64,000 nucleotides of DNA from Thalassobaculum fulvum (GCF_014652915.1 NZ_BMZS01000012.1:190515-254514), one strand, 5' to 3'; positions 8,201-17,096 are shown, numbered from the stretch's first letter. Numbers and translations are program-made. The notes: a model not told the origin generated them from the sequence alone.

Positions 8201-9013
8201 CTAGGGACCGACCCCGAAGCTCCGCACCAGGCTGCCGGCCACCATGTACCAGCCGTCGACCAGCACGAAGAAGATCAGCTTGAACGGCAGCGAGATGACG
8301 ACCGGCGGCACCATCATCATGCCCATCGACATCAGCACCGACGCGATCACCATGTCGATGATCACGAACGGCAGGTAGAGCAGGAAGCCGATCTCGAAGG
8401 CGCGGCGCAGTTCGCTGATCATGAAGGCCGGGATCAGCACGTGCAGCGGGGCGTTCAGCCCGGTCTCGGCCGGCCCGACCTGGGCCATGTCCTCGAACAG
8501 CCGCAGATCCTTGTCGCGCACCGTGCGCAGCATGAAGCCGCGGAACGGCTGGGCGACCGCGTCGAACGCCTCGAACTCGTCGATCCGTTCCTCGATCAGC
8601 GGCTGAACGCCGTTGGTCCACGCCTCCCGCAGGGTCGGCGTCATGATGAAGCCGGTCAGGAACAGCGCCAGGCTGATCACCACCACGTTCGGCGGTGACT
8701 GCTGGGTGCCGAGCGCGGTCCGCAGCAGCGACAGCACCACCACGATCCGGGTGAACGACGTCACCATCACCAGCAGGCCGGGCGCCAGCGACAGCACGGT
8801 GATCAGCATCACCAGCTGGATCAGCCGCGCGGTGGTCGAGCCGCCCTCCTGGCCGAGGTCGAGGGTGAGCGACTGGGCCAGCGCCGGCCCGCCCCACAGC
8901 AGCGCGGCAGCCAGGCCGGCGAAGCCGGCAGCGAACATGGCGGCCGCCAGCACCAGCCGCCGCCGGCCGGGACGGACCGGGCGGACGCGCGAGAGGACGG
9001 AGCGTGCGGTCAC
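8201..9013 (-). CDS. fliP: FliP, flagellar type III export gate protein
   Basis: 270 residues from the GTG at 9013, which overlaps the fliO stop (GTGA). A signal-like N-terminus (about 20-47, ending GGPALAQS) is followed by the FliP core: TSFTRIVVVLSLLRTALGTQQSPP, LALFLTGFIM, the cytoplasmic loop and the C-terminal gate helices with LLYLPFVIIDMVIASVLMSMGM and GSLVRSF. FliP forms the pore of the export gate with FliQ and FliR, which are encoded divergently at 11.6-12.8 kb. It is the last gene of the left-reading operon flhX-hypothetical-fliO-fliP. Confidence 0.95.
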   Translation of the reverse strand: MTARSVLSRVRPVRPGRRRLVLAAAMFAAGFAGLAAALLWGGPALAQSLTLDLGQEGGSTTARLIQLVMLITVLSLAPGLLVMVTSFTRIVVVLSLLRTALGTQQSPPNVVVISLALFLTGFIMTPTLREAWTNGVQPLIEERIDEFEAFDAVAQPFRGFMLRTVRDKDLRLFEDMAQVGPAETGLNAPLHVLIPAFMISELRRAFEIGFLLYLPFVIIDMVIASVLMSMGMMMVPPVVISLPFKLIFFVLVDGWYMVAGSLVRSFGVGP

Positions 9014-9330
9014 GGAGCGGCTCCCCGGTCGTCGGTGGAGGCGAGTGCCGAATCGAATGACGGCCGAGCCGGCATGCCGCTCTCCACGACCGTGTCGCGG
9101 TCGGGGCCGATCAGCAGCAGGTGCTCGACGTCGTCGCGCCGGACCAGCACGAGCCGGTGGCGGGCGCCGAGCGACCGGGCTTCGACGACCGCCAGCCGGC
9201 CGCCGGGGCCCATGCGGCCGAGCCCGAGCCGCTGGCTGCCGTACTGCCGGGCGAGGACGTACAGCAGCCCGATGAGGCCCAGGACGAACAGCAGGGCGAA
9301 GACGGTGCGGAAGTAGTCGCCGAGATCCAT
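9010..9330 (-). CDS. fliO: FliO, flagellar export-gate assembly protein
   Basis: 106 residues. One N-terminal transmembrane helix (about 8-27, TVFALLFVLGLIGLLYVLAR) precedes a small cytoplasmic domain with the FliO pattern RLAVVEARSLGARHRLVLVRRDDVEHLLL. FliO helps assemble the FliP pore. Its gene overlaps fliP by four bases (GTGA), a common fliO-fliP arrangement. The start ATG at 9330 is the only one that leaves the helix at the N-terminus. Confidence 0.88.
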   Translation of the reverse strand: MDLGDYFRTVFALLFVLGLIGLLYVLARQYGSQRLGLGRMGPGGRLAVVEARSLGARHRLVLVRRDDVEHLLLIGPDRDTVVESGMPARPSFDSALASTDDRGAAP

Positions 9331-9383
9331 CGCTCGATTGTCCGTTGCCCCGGTTTCGCTGCCAAGTCCGCCGGTCGCGCGCG

Positions 9384-9740
9384 TCAGAAACCGCGGCGGC
9401 GTCGGCTGGCGGCGCTGCCATAGGCGGCGGCGGCCCGCCGGGCGGTCCCGGCATCGGGGCCCGAATCGCCGCCTGCCAGGTCGCCGGTGCCGGCGGCCCG
9501 AAGCAGCTCGGCCGCCTCGTCGAGAGCGGCGATCAGCCGGGCCAGCGGTTCGGCCAGGCTGCGCGCCTCGGCGCCGGGCAGCGCCTGGGCGGCGGCGCAC
9601 AGTTCGACGACCCGCCGTTCGATCTCGGCCCTGTGGTCCTCGCCGCTGCCCGGTCCCGCGAGGCGCCGGACCTCGGCCTCCAGGGCCTGGGCTTCGGCGA
9701 ACAGGGCGTCGCGGCCCGGTTCGGTCGGCCGGCCGGTCAC
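9384..9740 (-). CDS. small hypothetical protein in the fliO operon
   Basis: 118 residues starting at a GTG that overlaps the flhX stop (GTGA), so it is translationally coupled. It is rich in Ala, Glu, Arg and Leu and predicted helical, with no signal peptide or membrane segment. The tail GSAASRRRRGF is basic. I do not recognise the family. Its position between flhX and fliO suggests a cytoplasmic helper for flagellar export such as a small chaperone, but this is contextual only. Confidence 0.6.
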   Translation of the reverse strand: MTGRPTEPGRDALFAEAQALEAEVRRLAGPGSGEDHRAEIERRVVELCAAAQALPGAEARSLAEPLARLIAALDEAAELLRAAGTGDLAGGDSGPDAGTARRAAAAYGSAASRRRRGF

Positions 9741-10084
9741 GAAGTGCCCCCGGCGTCGCCGGCCGGCAACGTGCCGTTCATGCGGTAGACGTAGGTCAGG
9801 ATCTCGGCGACCGCGGCGAACGCCTGGACCGGGATCTCGCAGTCGACCTCCACCACCTCGAGGATCTGGGCGAGGTCCGGGTCGGTGCGGACCTTGACGT
9901 CGTTGTCGAAGGCCAGGCGCAGGATCTGCTCGGCGACCGCGCCATATCCCTTGGCGACGACGGTCGGCGCCTGGTCGGAGCCGATGTCGTGGCTGAGCGC
10001 GATCGCCACCTTGCGATCGTCCGCCGGCGCGCGGCGGTTCGCTCGATCCTGGGCAAGACGGGGTCCGGCGGGGCGGTCGGTCAT
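9737..10084 (-). CDS. FlhX, stand-alone FlhB C-terminal-domain protein
   Basis: 115 residues from the ATG at 10084. Residues about 20-105 align by eye with the cytoplasmic domain of the FlhB encoded at 12.8 kb: VAIALSHDIGSDQAPTVVAKGYGAVAEQI matches FlhB VALKYDTDTMAAPTVVAKGTDAVALRI, and AAVAEILTYVYRMNG matches KAVAQVISYVYRLKG. It begins after the point where FlhB is auto-cleaved and lacks NPTH. Such FlhX proteins are known to partly replace the FlhB C-terminal fragment in substrate switching. It heads the left-reading flagellar operon. Confidence 0.82.
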   Translation of the reverse strand: MTDRPAGPRLAQDRANRRAPADDRKVAIALSHDIGSDQAPTVVAKGYGAVAEQILRLAFDNDVKVRTDPDLAQILEVVEVDCEIPVQAFAAVAEILTYVYRMNGTLPAGDAGGTS

Positions 10085-10152
10085 CGTCGACTCCGGTGCT
10101 GCCCGACTATATCGCGTGACGCCGGCCTTCGCACGACCGCTTGATGTCCCGG

Positions 10153-10169
10153 TTGGCACGGTCGTTGCT
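10153..10169 (+). promoter_or_regulatory. sigma-54 (RpoN) promoter for the flgB operon
   Basis: TTGGCACG at 10153-10160 (-24 element), a four-base spacer GTCG, and TTGCT at 10165-10169 (-12 element) match the RpoN consensus YTGGCACG-N4-TTGCW at every fixed position and point at flgB. Transcription would start near 10180, about 90 bases before the flgB ATG. Early flagellar basal-body operons are RpoN-dependent in several alphaproteobacteria. The enhancer-binding activator is not identifiable here. Confidence 0.85.
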
Positions 10170-10270
10170 TCTGTTCCAGCGAGGCCGCCGGGCATCGCCA
10201 AAGTGCCACGACGGAATCGACAAAAGAAGCAATTTTAGATAAATTGCTTCTCAAATTGCGGAGCAGGGCG

Positions 10271-10684
10271 ATGGAACTCTCTCAGATGACGCTGTTCAAG
10301 ATGGCCCGGCAGAAGATGTCGTGGCTCGGCCAGCGCCAGGCGGTTCTCGCCCAGAACATCGCGAACGCCAACACGCCCGACTACCGCTCCAAGGAACTCG
10401 AGGCCCTCGACTTCGGTCGCGAACTCAAGCGCCTGGCGCCGGTCCGCATGGCGGCGACCGCGGGCAGGCACCTCGCCGGCACCGTCACGCCGCCGGAATA
10501 CCGCGTCGACAAGGTCAAGCTGCGCGACGTCTACGAGGTCAACCCGGACGGCAACTCGGTGGTGATGGAGGAGCAGCTGATGAAGCTGTCCGACAACCAG
10601 CTGCAGTACCAGCTCGCCACCAACATCTACCAGAAGCACGTCAAGATGTTCCGCCTCGCGCTTGGCAATCAGAGCCAAGGCTGA
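10271..10684 (+). CDS. flgB: FlgB, flagellar proximal rod protein
   Basis: 137 residues from the ATG at 10271 (MELSQMTLF), with GGAG seven bases upstream; an in-frame TTG nine codons earlier is less likely. It has the N-terminal flagellar rod motif (LAQNIANANTPDYRSKELEALDF), where the ANxxTPGY-like segment is ANTPDY, and the C-terminal helix NQLQYQLATNIYQKHVKMFRLAL. FlgB joins FlgC, FlgF and FliE to build the rod above the MS ring and is exported by the FliPQR-FlhB gate. It is the first gene behind the sigma-54 promoter. Confidence 0.94.
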   Translation: MELSQMTLFKMARQKMSWLGQRQAVLAQNIANANTPDYRSKELEALDFGRELKRLAPVRMAATAGRHLAGTVTPPEYRVDKVKLRDVYEVNPDGNSVVMEEQLMKLSDNQLQYQLATNIYQKHVKMFRLALGNQSQG

Positions 10685-10713
10685 CGCCACCGAACGCTGA
10701 CGGGAGAGCCCCC

Positions 10714-11124
10714 ATGGACCTGGTCAACGCAATCAAGATCTCGGCTTCCGGCATGCGGGCCCAGGGCACGCGCCTGCGGGTCGTGGCGGAGAACGTGGCG
10801 AACGCCGAGTCGGTCGGCAACAATCCGGGCGATTCCCCGTATCGCCGCAAGACCATCACCTTCGACAACGTGCTCGACCGCAACCTGAACGCCGATTTGG
10901 TCAAGGTGGCGAAGATCGGCCGGGACACCAGCGATTTCAACACGGTGTACGAGCCGCATCACCCGCTGGCCGACGACAACGGCTACGTGAAGATGCCGAA
11001 CGTGAACTCGCTGGTGGAACTCACGGACATGCGCGAGGCGGAGCGCAGCTACGAGGCGAATCTCAGCGTCATCGAGTCGTCGAAGTCGCTGATCCAGCGC
11101 ACCATCGATCTTCTGCGGGCCTGA
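10714..11124 (+). CDS. flgC: FlgC, flagellar proximal rod protein
   Basis: 136 residues with GGGAG before the ATG. The N-terminal rod motif is intact (ISASGMRAQGTRLRVVAENVANAES), as are the central YRRKTITF segment, the PNVNSLVELTDMREAERSYEANL C-terminal signature and the final amphipathic helix. FlgC is a rod subunit assembled next to FlgB. The spacing to flgB (29 bases) and the shared sigma-54 promoter place it in the same transcription unit. Confidence 0.95.
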   Translation: MDLVNAIKISASGMRAQGTRLRVVAENVANAESVGNNPGDSPYRRKTITFDNVLDRNLNADLVKVAKIGRDTSDFNTVYEPHHPLADDNGYVKMPNVNSLVELTDMREAERSYEANLSVIESSKSLIQRTIDLLRA

Positions 11125-11225
11125 ACGGGTGGGCCTGAACGGGCGGGCCTGACGGCGTGATGCGGCGGCGGTCGGCTTCCGATGTCCCGGCGGTTTTGCT
11201 AGATTGACTTCCAGGAGGACGCGGC

Positions 11226-11522
11226 ATGGTGATGAAGGTAGGCGACCTGATGCCCCCGGTTCCGGGGCTGGGCGGCGGTGCCGCCGCCGGGCCGGCGGCC
11301 GGGGCCAAGGACTTCGCGAGCTATGTCCAGGAGGCCGCGACCACGGCCGTCGATACCATGCATCGCGGCGAGGCCCTGTCGAAGCAGGGCGTCGCCGGCA
11401 AGGCCGATCTGAACGACGTCGTGGCCGCGGTGAACGACGCCGAACTGACGCTGCAGACCGTCACGACTCTGAGGGACAAGCTTGTCACGGCCTATCAGGA
11501 GATCCTGCGCATGCCGATCTGA
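11226..11522 (+). CDS. fliE: FliE, MS ring-rod junction protein
   Basis: 98 residues with AGGAGG upstream. A Gly/Ala/Pro-rich start leads into the FliE core: DFASYVQEAATTAVDTMHRGEALS, DLNDVVAAVNDAELTLQTVTTLRDKLVTAYQEILRMPI. The terminal IxRMxI-type ending is diagnostic. FliE connects the MS ring to the rod and is the first protein exported. The 100-base gap after flgC contains three imperfect GGGCCTGAACGGG-like direct repeats (11117-11156) but no obvious terminator. Confidence 0.93.
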   Translation: MVMKVGDLMPPVPGLGGGAAAGPAAGAKDFASYVQEAATTAVDTMHRGEALSKQGVAGKADLNDVVAAVNDAELTLQTVTTLRDKLVTAYQEILRMPI

Positions 11523-11563
11523 CCGGGCACGGCGCCCCGGTCCGTCCGGCATTCTTTGCTTGT

Positions 11564-11598
11564 CGGGCAACACTTGCCCGTCCGGCAGTTCTTGCCGG
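11564..11598 (+). repeat. two adjacent small hairpins between fliE and fliQ
   Basis: CGGGCAA (11564-11570), CAC, TTGCCCG (11574-11580) is a perfect 7-bp stem with a 3-base loop. It is directly followed by CCGGCA (11582-11587), five bases, TGCCGG (11593-11598). There is no T-run, so intrinsic termination is unlikely. The structures could modulate mRNA stability or fliE/fliQ expression ratio. Confidence 0.5.
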
Positions 11599-11633
11599 GC
11601 GGACGGACGTGCCGGCGTCGGCGGGGGACGGCC

Positions 11634-11900
11634 GTGACCGAGGAGGACGCGCTCGCGATGGCCCGCGAGACGGTGCTGACGCTGCTCTCGATCGCCGGGC
11701 CGATCATGGGCGTTGCGCTCACCGTCGGCCTGATCATCGCGCTGTTCCAGGCGCTGACCCAGCTCCAGGAGATGACCCTGGTGTTCGTCCCGAAGATCGC
11801 CGTGGTGTTCGCCTCGCTGCTGCTGTTCCTGCCGTTCATGCTGGCCCAGATGAAGACGTTCTTCGAAGGCGTGGCCGACAAGATCATCGGGTTGCCGTGA
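11634..11900 (+). CDS. fliQ: FliQ, flagellar export gate protein
   Basis: 88 residues from the GTG at 11634 (VTEEDALAM), the start that gives the usual FliQ length; GGGGGA lies upstream. Two transmembrane helices (about 15-40 and 50-72) flank the conserved ALTQLQEMTLVFVPKI turn. FliQ forms the spiral of the export gate together with FliP and FliR. It lies between fliE and fliR in the right-reading operon. Confidence 0.93.
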   Translation: MTEEDALAMARETVLTLLSIAGPIMGVALTVGLIIALFQALTQLQEMTLVFVPKIAVVFASLLLFLPFMLAQMKTFFEGVADKIIGLP

Positions 11901-11907
11901 TCCCGCC

Positions 11908-11967
11908 CCCTCGGGGATGGGGCCTTCGGGGATGGCGCCTTCGGGGACGGCACCTTCGGGGGCCGGC
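11908..11967 (+). repeat. 15-bp minisatellite between fliQ and fliR
   Basis: Four consecutive 15-bp units begin at 11908, 11923, 11938 and 11953, each a variant of CCTTCGGGGATGGCG. The array fills most of the fliQ-fliR gap. In the fliR frame it would encode PSG-containing pentapeptides if an upstream start were used, so copy-number change would be frame-neutral. Confidence 0.7.
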
Positions 11968-11991
11968 CCGTCGCGGAGTCGGGGGAGGCGC

Positions 11992-12759
11992 TTGAACCTC
12001 GAGGAGTTTCTTCCCCTCAGGGTCTTCGAGATCCTGATGGTGTTCGCCAGGGCCGGCTCGGCCATGCTGATGCTGCCGGGCATCGGCGAGACCTTCGTGC
12101 CGGTCCGGGTCCGCCTGCTCCTCTCGGCCGTGCTGGCACTGGCGGTCGCCCCGGCGATCGCGCCGCAGCTGCCGCCGGAACCGACGAGCGCAGCCGGGCT
12201 GCTGGCGCTGATCGCCGGCGAGGTCCTGATCGGCATCTATTTCGGACTGGTCGCGCGGATCCTGCTGCTGACCCTCGACACCGCCGGCCGCATCATCTCG
12301 TTCTCCAGCGGCCTGGCGTCGGCGACGATCTTCAACCCGTCGATCACCGAGCAGGGCACGGCGATCGGCCTGATCCTCACCATGCTGGGGATCCTGCTGC
12401 TGTTCATCACCGACCTCCATCACCTGGTGATCCGGGCGGTGGTCGAGAGCTATGCGGTGTTCCGGCCGGGCGGCGAGCTGATGTTCGGCGACCTGTCGGA
12501 GGCGGTCACCGAGCTGGTCGCCGGCAGCTTCAAGGTGGCGGTCCAGCTGTCGGCGCCGTTCTACGTCTTCAGCCTGCTGTTCTTCGTCTGCCTCGGCGTG
12601 CTCGCCCGGCTGATGCCGCAGCTGCAGATCTTCTTCATCGGCCTGCCGGTGCAGATCTACGTGGGCATGCTGGTGCTGGCGACCATTCTGGGCGCGATGA
12701 TGACGGCGTTTCTGACGTACTATGCCGATACCGCGGCGACCTATCTGATCCCCAATTGA
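11992..12759 (+). CDS. fliR: FliR, flagellar export gate protein
   Basis: 255 residues from the TTG at 11992 (LNLEEFLPL), chosen because GGGGGAGG precedes it and it gives the standard FliR N-terminus. An ATG at 11917 would add 25 residues made of PSG repeats. About six hydrophobic segments are visible, with conserved ARAGSAMLMLPGIGETFVPVRVR, the GEVLIGIYFGL helix and the terminal LPVQIYVGMLVLATILG. FliR completes the FliPQR export pore. flhB follows after 12 bases. Confidence 0.93.
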   Translation: MNLEEFLPLRVFEILMVFARAGSAMLMLPGIGETFVPVRVRLLLSAVLALAVAPAIAPQLPPEPTSAAGLLALIAGEVLIGIYFGLVARILLLTLDTAGRIISFSSGLASATIFNPSITEQGTAIGLILTMLGILLLFITDLHHLVIRAVVESYAVFRPGGELMFGDLSEAVTELVAGSFKVAVQLSAPFYVFSLLFFVCLGVLARLMPQLQIFFIGLPVQIYVGMLVLATILGAMMTAFLTYYADTAATYLIPN

Positions 12760-12771
12760 CAGAAACAGGCG

Positions 12772-13848
12772 ATGTCGGACAGCCAGGACGACTCCCAAAA
12801 AACCGAGGAACCGACCGCCCGAAAGCTCTCGGAGGCCCGCAAGAAGGGCCAGATCGCCCAGAGCAAGGAGGTCAGCAACTTCGCTTCGCTGCTCGGCATG
12901 ACCTTCATGGTGGCGATCCTGGCGCCGTTCATGGTGGGGCAGTTCTACAGCTCGCTGTCGCGGGTGATCGACCATGCCGCCATGGTGACCATCGACGCCG
13001 GCACCACCGGCGACATCCTGTTCGACCTGACGTTCGACACGCTGCTGACGCTGTCGCCGGTATTCGGCCTGTTCATGCTGCTGGCGGTGATCGCCAACCT
13101 CAGCCAGTCGGGGTGGCTGCTCACGACCGAGCCGATCATCCCGAAACTGGAGAAGCTCTCCCCGATCTCCGGCGCGAAACGGCTGCTCTCGCTGAAGTCG
13201 ATCGTCGAGTTCCTCAAGGGCATCGTGAAGCTGTCGATCGTCGCGATGATCGCCTACGTCCTGGTCTCGCCGGAGCTGGAGCGCGCCGAGAACCTCCTGG
13301 ACATGGACCTCGTGGACATCCTGCGCGAGGTGCAGACGCTGGTGATCCAGCTGATGATCGGCGTCCTCGCCTTCATGTTCCTGGTGGCGGTCACGGACTA
13401 CCTGTACCAGCGCTTCGAGTTCATGAAGCAGATGCGGATGTCGCGGCAGGAGATCCGCGACGAGCACAAGCAGTCCGAGGGCGATCCGCAGGTCAAGGCG
13501 CGGCTGCGGCAGATCCGCATGGACCGGGCCCGCCGCCGGATGATGGCGGCGGTGCCGCAGGCCGACGTGGTGGTCACCAACCCGACCCACTTCGCGGTCG
13601 CGCTGAAGTACGATACCGACACCATGGCGGCCCCGACGGTGGTCGCGAAAGGGACCGACGCGGTGGCGCTGCGGATCCGCGAGGTCGCCAACGAGAACGA
13701 CGTGCCGATCGTCGAGAACCCGCCGCTGGCCCGCGCGCTGTTCGCCAGCGTCGAGCTGGACCAGCAGATCCCCGAGACCCACTACAAGGCGGTCGCCCAG
13801 GTGATTTCCTACGTCTATCGGCTCAAAGGCCGGAAGATGGCCGGGTGA
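12772..13848 (+). CDS. flhB: FlhB, flagellar export substrate-specificity switch
   Basis: 358 residues. A charged N-terminus (KTEEPTARKLSEARKKGQIAQSKEV, typical of FlhB) is followed by four transmembrane segments (about 38-60, 88-112, 150-166 and 188-210) and the cytoplasmic autoprotease domain with the intact cleavage motif NPTH at 270-273. FlhB switches export from rod/hook to filament subunits. The C-terminal domain has a separate homologue, FlhX, encoded at 9.7-10.1 kb. Confidence 0.96.
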   Translation: MSDSQDDSQKTEEPTARKLSEARKKGQIAQSKEVSNFASLLGMTFMVAILAPFMVGQFYSSLSRVIDHAAMVTIDAGTTGDILFDLTFDTLLTLSPVFGLFMLLAVIANLSQSGWLLTTEPIIPKLEKLSPISGAKRLLSLKSIVEFLKGIVKLSIVAMIAYVLVSPELERAENLLDMDLVDILREVQTLVIQLMIGVLAFMFLVAVTDYLYQRFEFMKQMRMSRQEIRDEHKQSEGDPQVKARLRQIRMDRARRRMMAAVPQADVVVTNPTHFAVALKYDTDTMAAPTVVAKGTDAVALRIREVANENDVPIVENPPLARALFASVELDQQIPETHYKAVAQVISYVYRLKGRKMAG

Positions 13849-13858
13849 GGAGGGCGTG

Positions 13859-15823
13859 ATGGACACCGCTGCCCTTGCCGCCGCCGCGCTCGGCCTCGCC
13901 GCCGGGGGCGGGGCCGTCTGGTGGTTCCGGCGGCCGCCGGTGCCCGTCGTCCGGCCGCCGCCCGCCGACGAGGGCCGGGGCGCGGCCGCGGGCGAGGGAG
14001 CCGGCGAGGGACCCGGCGAGACGGCCCGGATCCGGCTCGACGCGGACGGGCGGCTCGAATCGTTCGACGGGCCGCTGGCGGAGTGGCTCGGGGTCGAGGC
14101 CGAGGCCGGCGGTGGCCGGGCGCTCGCGCGGCTGCGCCTGCAGGCGCTCAAGGTGCGGGCGGAGGCGAGCCCGGCGGCGGGTCCGATCGAGGGCGATCCG
14201 ATCGCCGACGGCGCCCGTACGGTGGTGCCTTCGTTCACGGTGCTGGAGAGCGGGTTCCAGGTCGTGCTGTCGCCGGTGTCCGGGCCGGTCGCCGACGACC
14301 CGGGCGGCGGCGGGTCGGAGCCGTGGATCGCCTCGGTCATGCGCGACGCGCCGATCGGGGTGGTCCAGCTCGACCGGGCCGGCCGGATCACCGCCCACAA
14401 CCGGTTCTTCGGCCGGCTGGCCGGAAACGATCGCGCCGACGCGCTCGCCGGAACCGCCTTCCTCGACTGCATCGGCGCGGTCGACCGCGACAGGGTGGCG
14501 GCCGCCATGCAGCCGGATGCCGGGGACGACCCGGTCGAGGCCGGGCTCGGCCCGGACGCCGACGCCTACGTGTCGCTGTTCCTCGGGCGACAGACGGACG
14601 GTGCCGCGCCGGGGTCGATCGTGTTCGCGATCGACATCACCCAGCGCCGCATCCTGGAGACCCAGTTCGTGCAGTCCCAGAAGATGCAGGCCGTCGGACA
14701 GCTGGCCGGCGGCGTCGCCCACGACTTCAACAACCTGCTGACCGCCATGACCGGGTTCTGCGACCTGCTGCTGCAGCGTCACCGCCCCGGCGACCAGTCG
14801 TTCGCCGATGTCATGCAGATCAAGCAGAACGCCAACCGGGCCGCCAACCTGGTCCGCCAGCTGCTGGCGTTCTCGCGGCAGCAGACCCTGATCCCGCGGG
14901 TCATCGACGTCACCGAGACGCTGGCCGACCTGTCGCACCTGCTGCGGCGGCTGATCGGCGAGACCGTCACCCTGGAGCTGGTGCACGGTCGCGACCTGAA
15001 GCCGGTGAAGGCCGATCCGGGCCAGCTCGAGCAGGTGATCATCAACCTGGTGGTAAACGCGCGCGACGCCATGCCGGCCGGCGGAACGATCCGGATGAGC
15101 ACCTCGCTGGTCACCACCGTCAAGCCGCTTCGCCAGGGCGAGGAGGCGATGCCGCCCGGCGAGTACGTGCTGATCGAGGTGGTCGACACCGGCACCGGCA
15201 TTCCGGCGGAGAACATGGCGCGCATCTTCGAGCCGTTCTTCACCACCAAGGAAGTCGGGCAGGGGACCGGGCTCGGGCTGTCGACCGCGTTCGGCATCGT
15301 GAAGCAGTTCGGCGGCCACCTGTTCGTGGACAGCACGATGGGGGTCGGCACGACCTTCTCGATCTACCTGCCGGCCTGGTCCGGCGAGGTCGCGACCATG
15401 ACCGAGGTGGCCGACGGCCGCCTCGACTCCGACCTGTCCGGCACCGGCACCGTGCTGCTGGTCGAGGACGAGGATCCGGTCCGGCTGTTCGCCGCCCGGG
15501 CGCTGCGCAGCAAGGGCTACCAGGTCATCGAGGCGCGGTCCGGCGAGGCGGCGCTCGAGCTGCTCGAGCGCGAGGCGCCGGATCTCGACCTGCTGATCAC
15601 CGACGTGGTGATGCCGGGGATCGACGGGCCGACCCTGTTCCGCACCGTGCGCGAGACCCGGCCTGGGCTACCGGTGGTCTGCATTTCCGGGTACTCCGAG
15701 GACGCGCTGCGCCAGCGAATCGTCGGCGCCGACGGTGTCGCGTTCCTGCCGAAGCCGTTCTCGCTGAAGCAGCTCGCGGTGGCGGTGAAACGGGCTGTCG
15801 GCCCGCCGCCTCCCATATCTTGA
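13859..15823 (+). CDS. cckA: CckA-type hybrid histidine kinase
   Basis: 654 residues from the ATG at 13859 with GAGGAGGG upstream. One short N-terminal hydrophobic segment (about 4-24) is followed by a Pro/Gly-rich linker, a degenerate region and a PAS domain (about 155-265). The HisKA domain has the phospho-His in GGVAHDFNNLL (H288). The ATPase domain holds INLVVNARDAMP and GTGLGLSTAFG, and the C-terminal receiver has its phospho-Asp in LLITDVVMPG (D582). The HDFNNLL box plus C-terminal receiver is the CckA pattern, which controls CtrA through ChpT. Classical CckA has two membrane helices, so this N-terminus is short. Position after flhB is frequent in this order. Confidence 0.85.
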   Translation: MDTAALAAAALGLAAGGGAVWWFRRPPVPVVRPPPADEGRGAAAGEGAGEGPGETARIRLDADGRLESFDGPLAEWLGVEAEAGGGRALARLRLQALKVRAEASPAAGPIEGDPIADGARTVVPSFTVLESGFQVVLSPVSGPVADDPGGGGSEPWIASVMRDAPIGVVQLDRAGRITAHNRFFGRLAGNDRADALAGTAFLDCIGAVDRDRVAAAMQPDAGDDPVEAGLGPDADAYVSLFLGRQTDGAAPGSIVFAIDITQRRILETQFVQSQKMQAVGQLAGGVAHDFNNLLTAMTGFCDLLLQRHRPGDQSFADVMQIKQNANRAANLVRQLLAFSRQQTLIPRVIDVTETLADLSHLLRRLIGETVTLELVHGRDLKPVKADPGQLEQVIINLVVNARDAMPAGGTIRMSTSLVTTVKPLRQGEEAMPPGEYVLIEVVDTGTGIPAENMARIFEPFFTTKEVGQGTGLGLSTAFGIVKQFGGHLFVDSTMGVGTTFSIYLPAWSGEVATMTEVADGRLDSDLSGTGTVLLVEDEDPVRLFAARALRSKGYQVIEARSGEAALELLEREAPDLDLLITDVVMPGIDGPTLFRTVRETRPGLPVVCISGYSEDALRQRIVGADGVAFLPKPFSLKQLAVAVKRAVGPPPPIS

Positions 15824-15858
15824 GTTAACCATCGCCCCGGAATCCACGATCTGGGCGT

Positions 15859-15904
15859 GAACAAACCGCGAAAATCCACTTGCGGACGAGAACAAAATAG
15901 GTAC
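15859..15904. promoter_or_regulatory. candidate SOS (LexA) boxes upstream of recA
   Basis: Alphaproteobacterial LexA binds GAAC-N7-GAAC (or GTTC-N7-GTTC). Two 7-of-8 matches lie in the recA upstream gap: GAAC-N7-GAAA at 15859-15873 and GAAC-N7-GTAC at 15890-15904. They are spaced 31 bases (about three helical turns) apart. Neither is perfect, and no lexA is present in the window. Confidence 0.4.
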
Positions 15905-16013
15905 GATCTGTCGGGCGCGGCGGCCGTGAGCCGCTCCGAGGAGCCACGGTCCGACCCCCGGACTCCCCCCCCGTTGCCGCGCCGGGTGCCCCGCGATAGA
16001 AGGAGGCGAGCCG

Positions 16014-17096
<1,083 letters not shown>

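Noticed and set aside
11884-14508. A long - strand frame opposite fliR, flhB and cckA
   Set aside because: Rich in His, Asp, Gln and Arg with no recognisable motif. All three + strand genes are certain.
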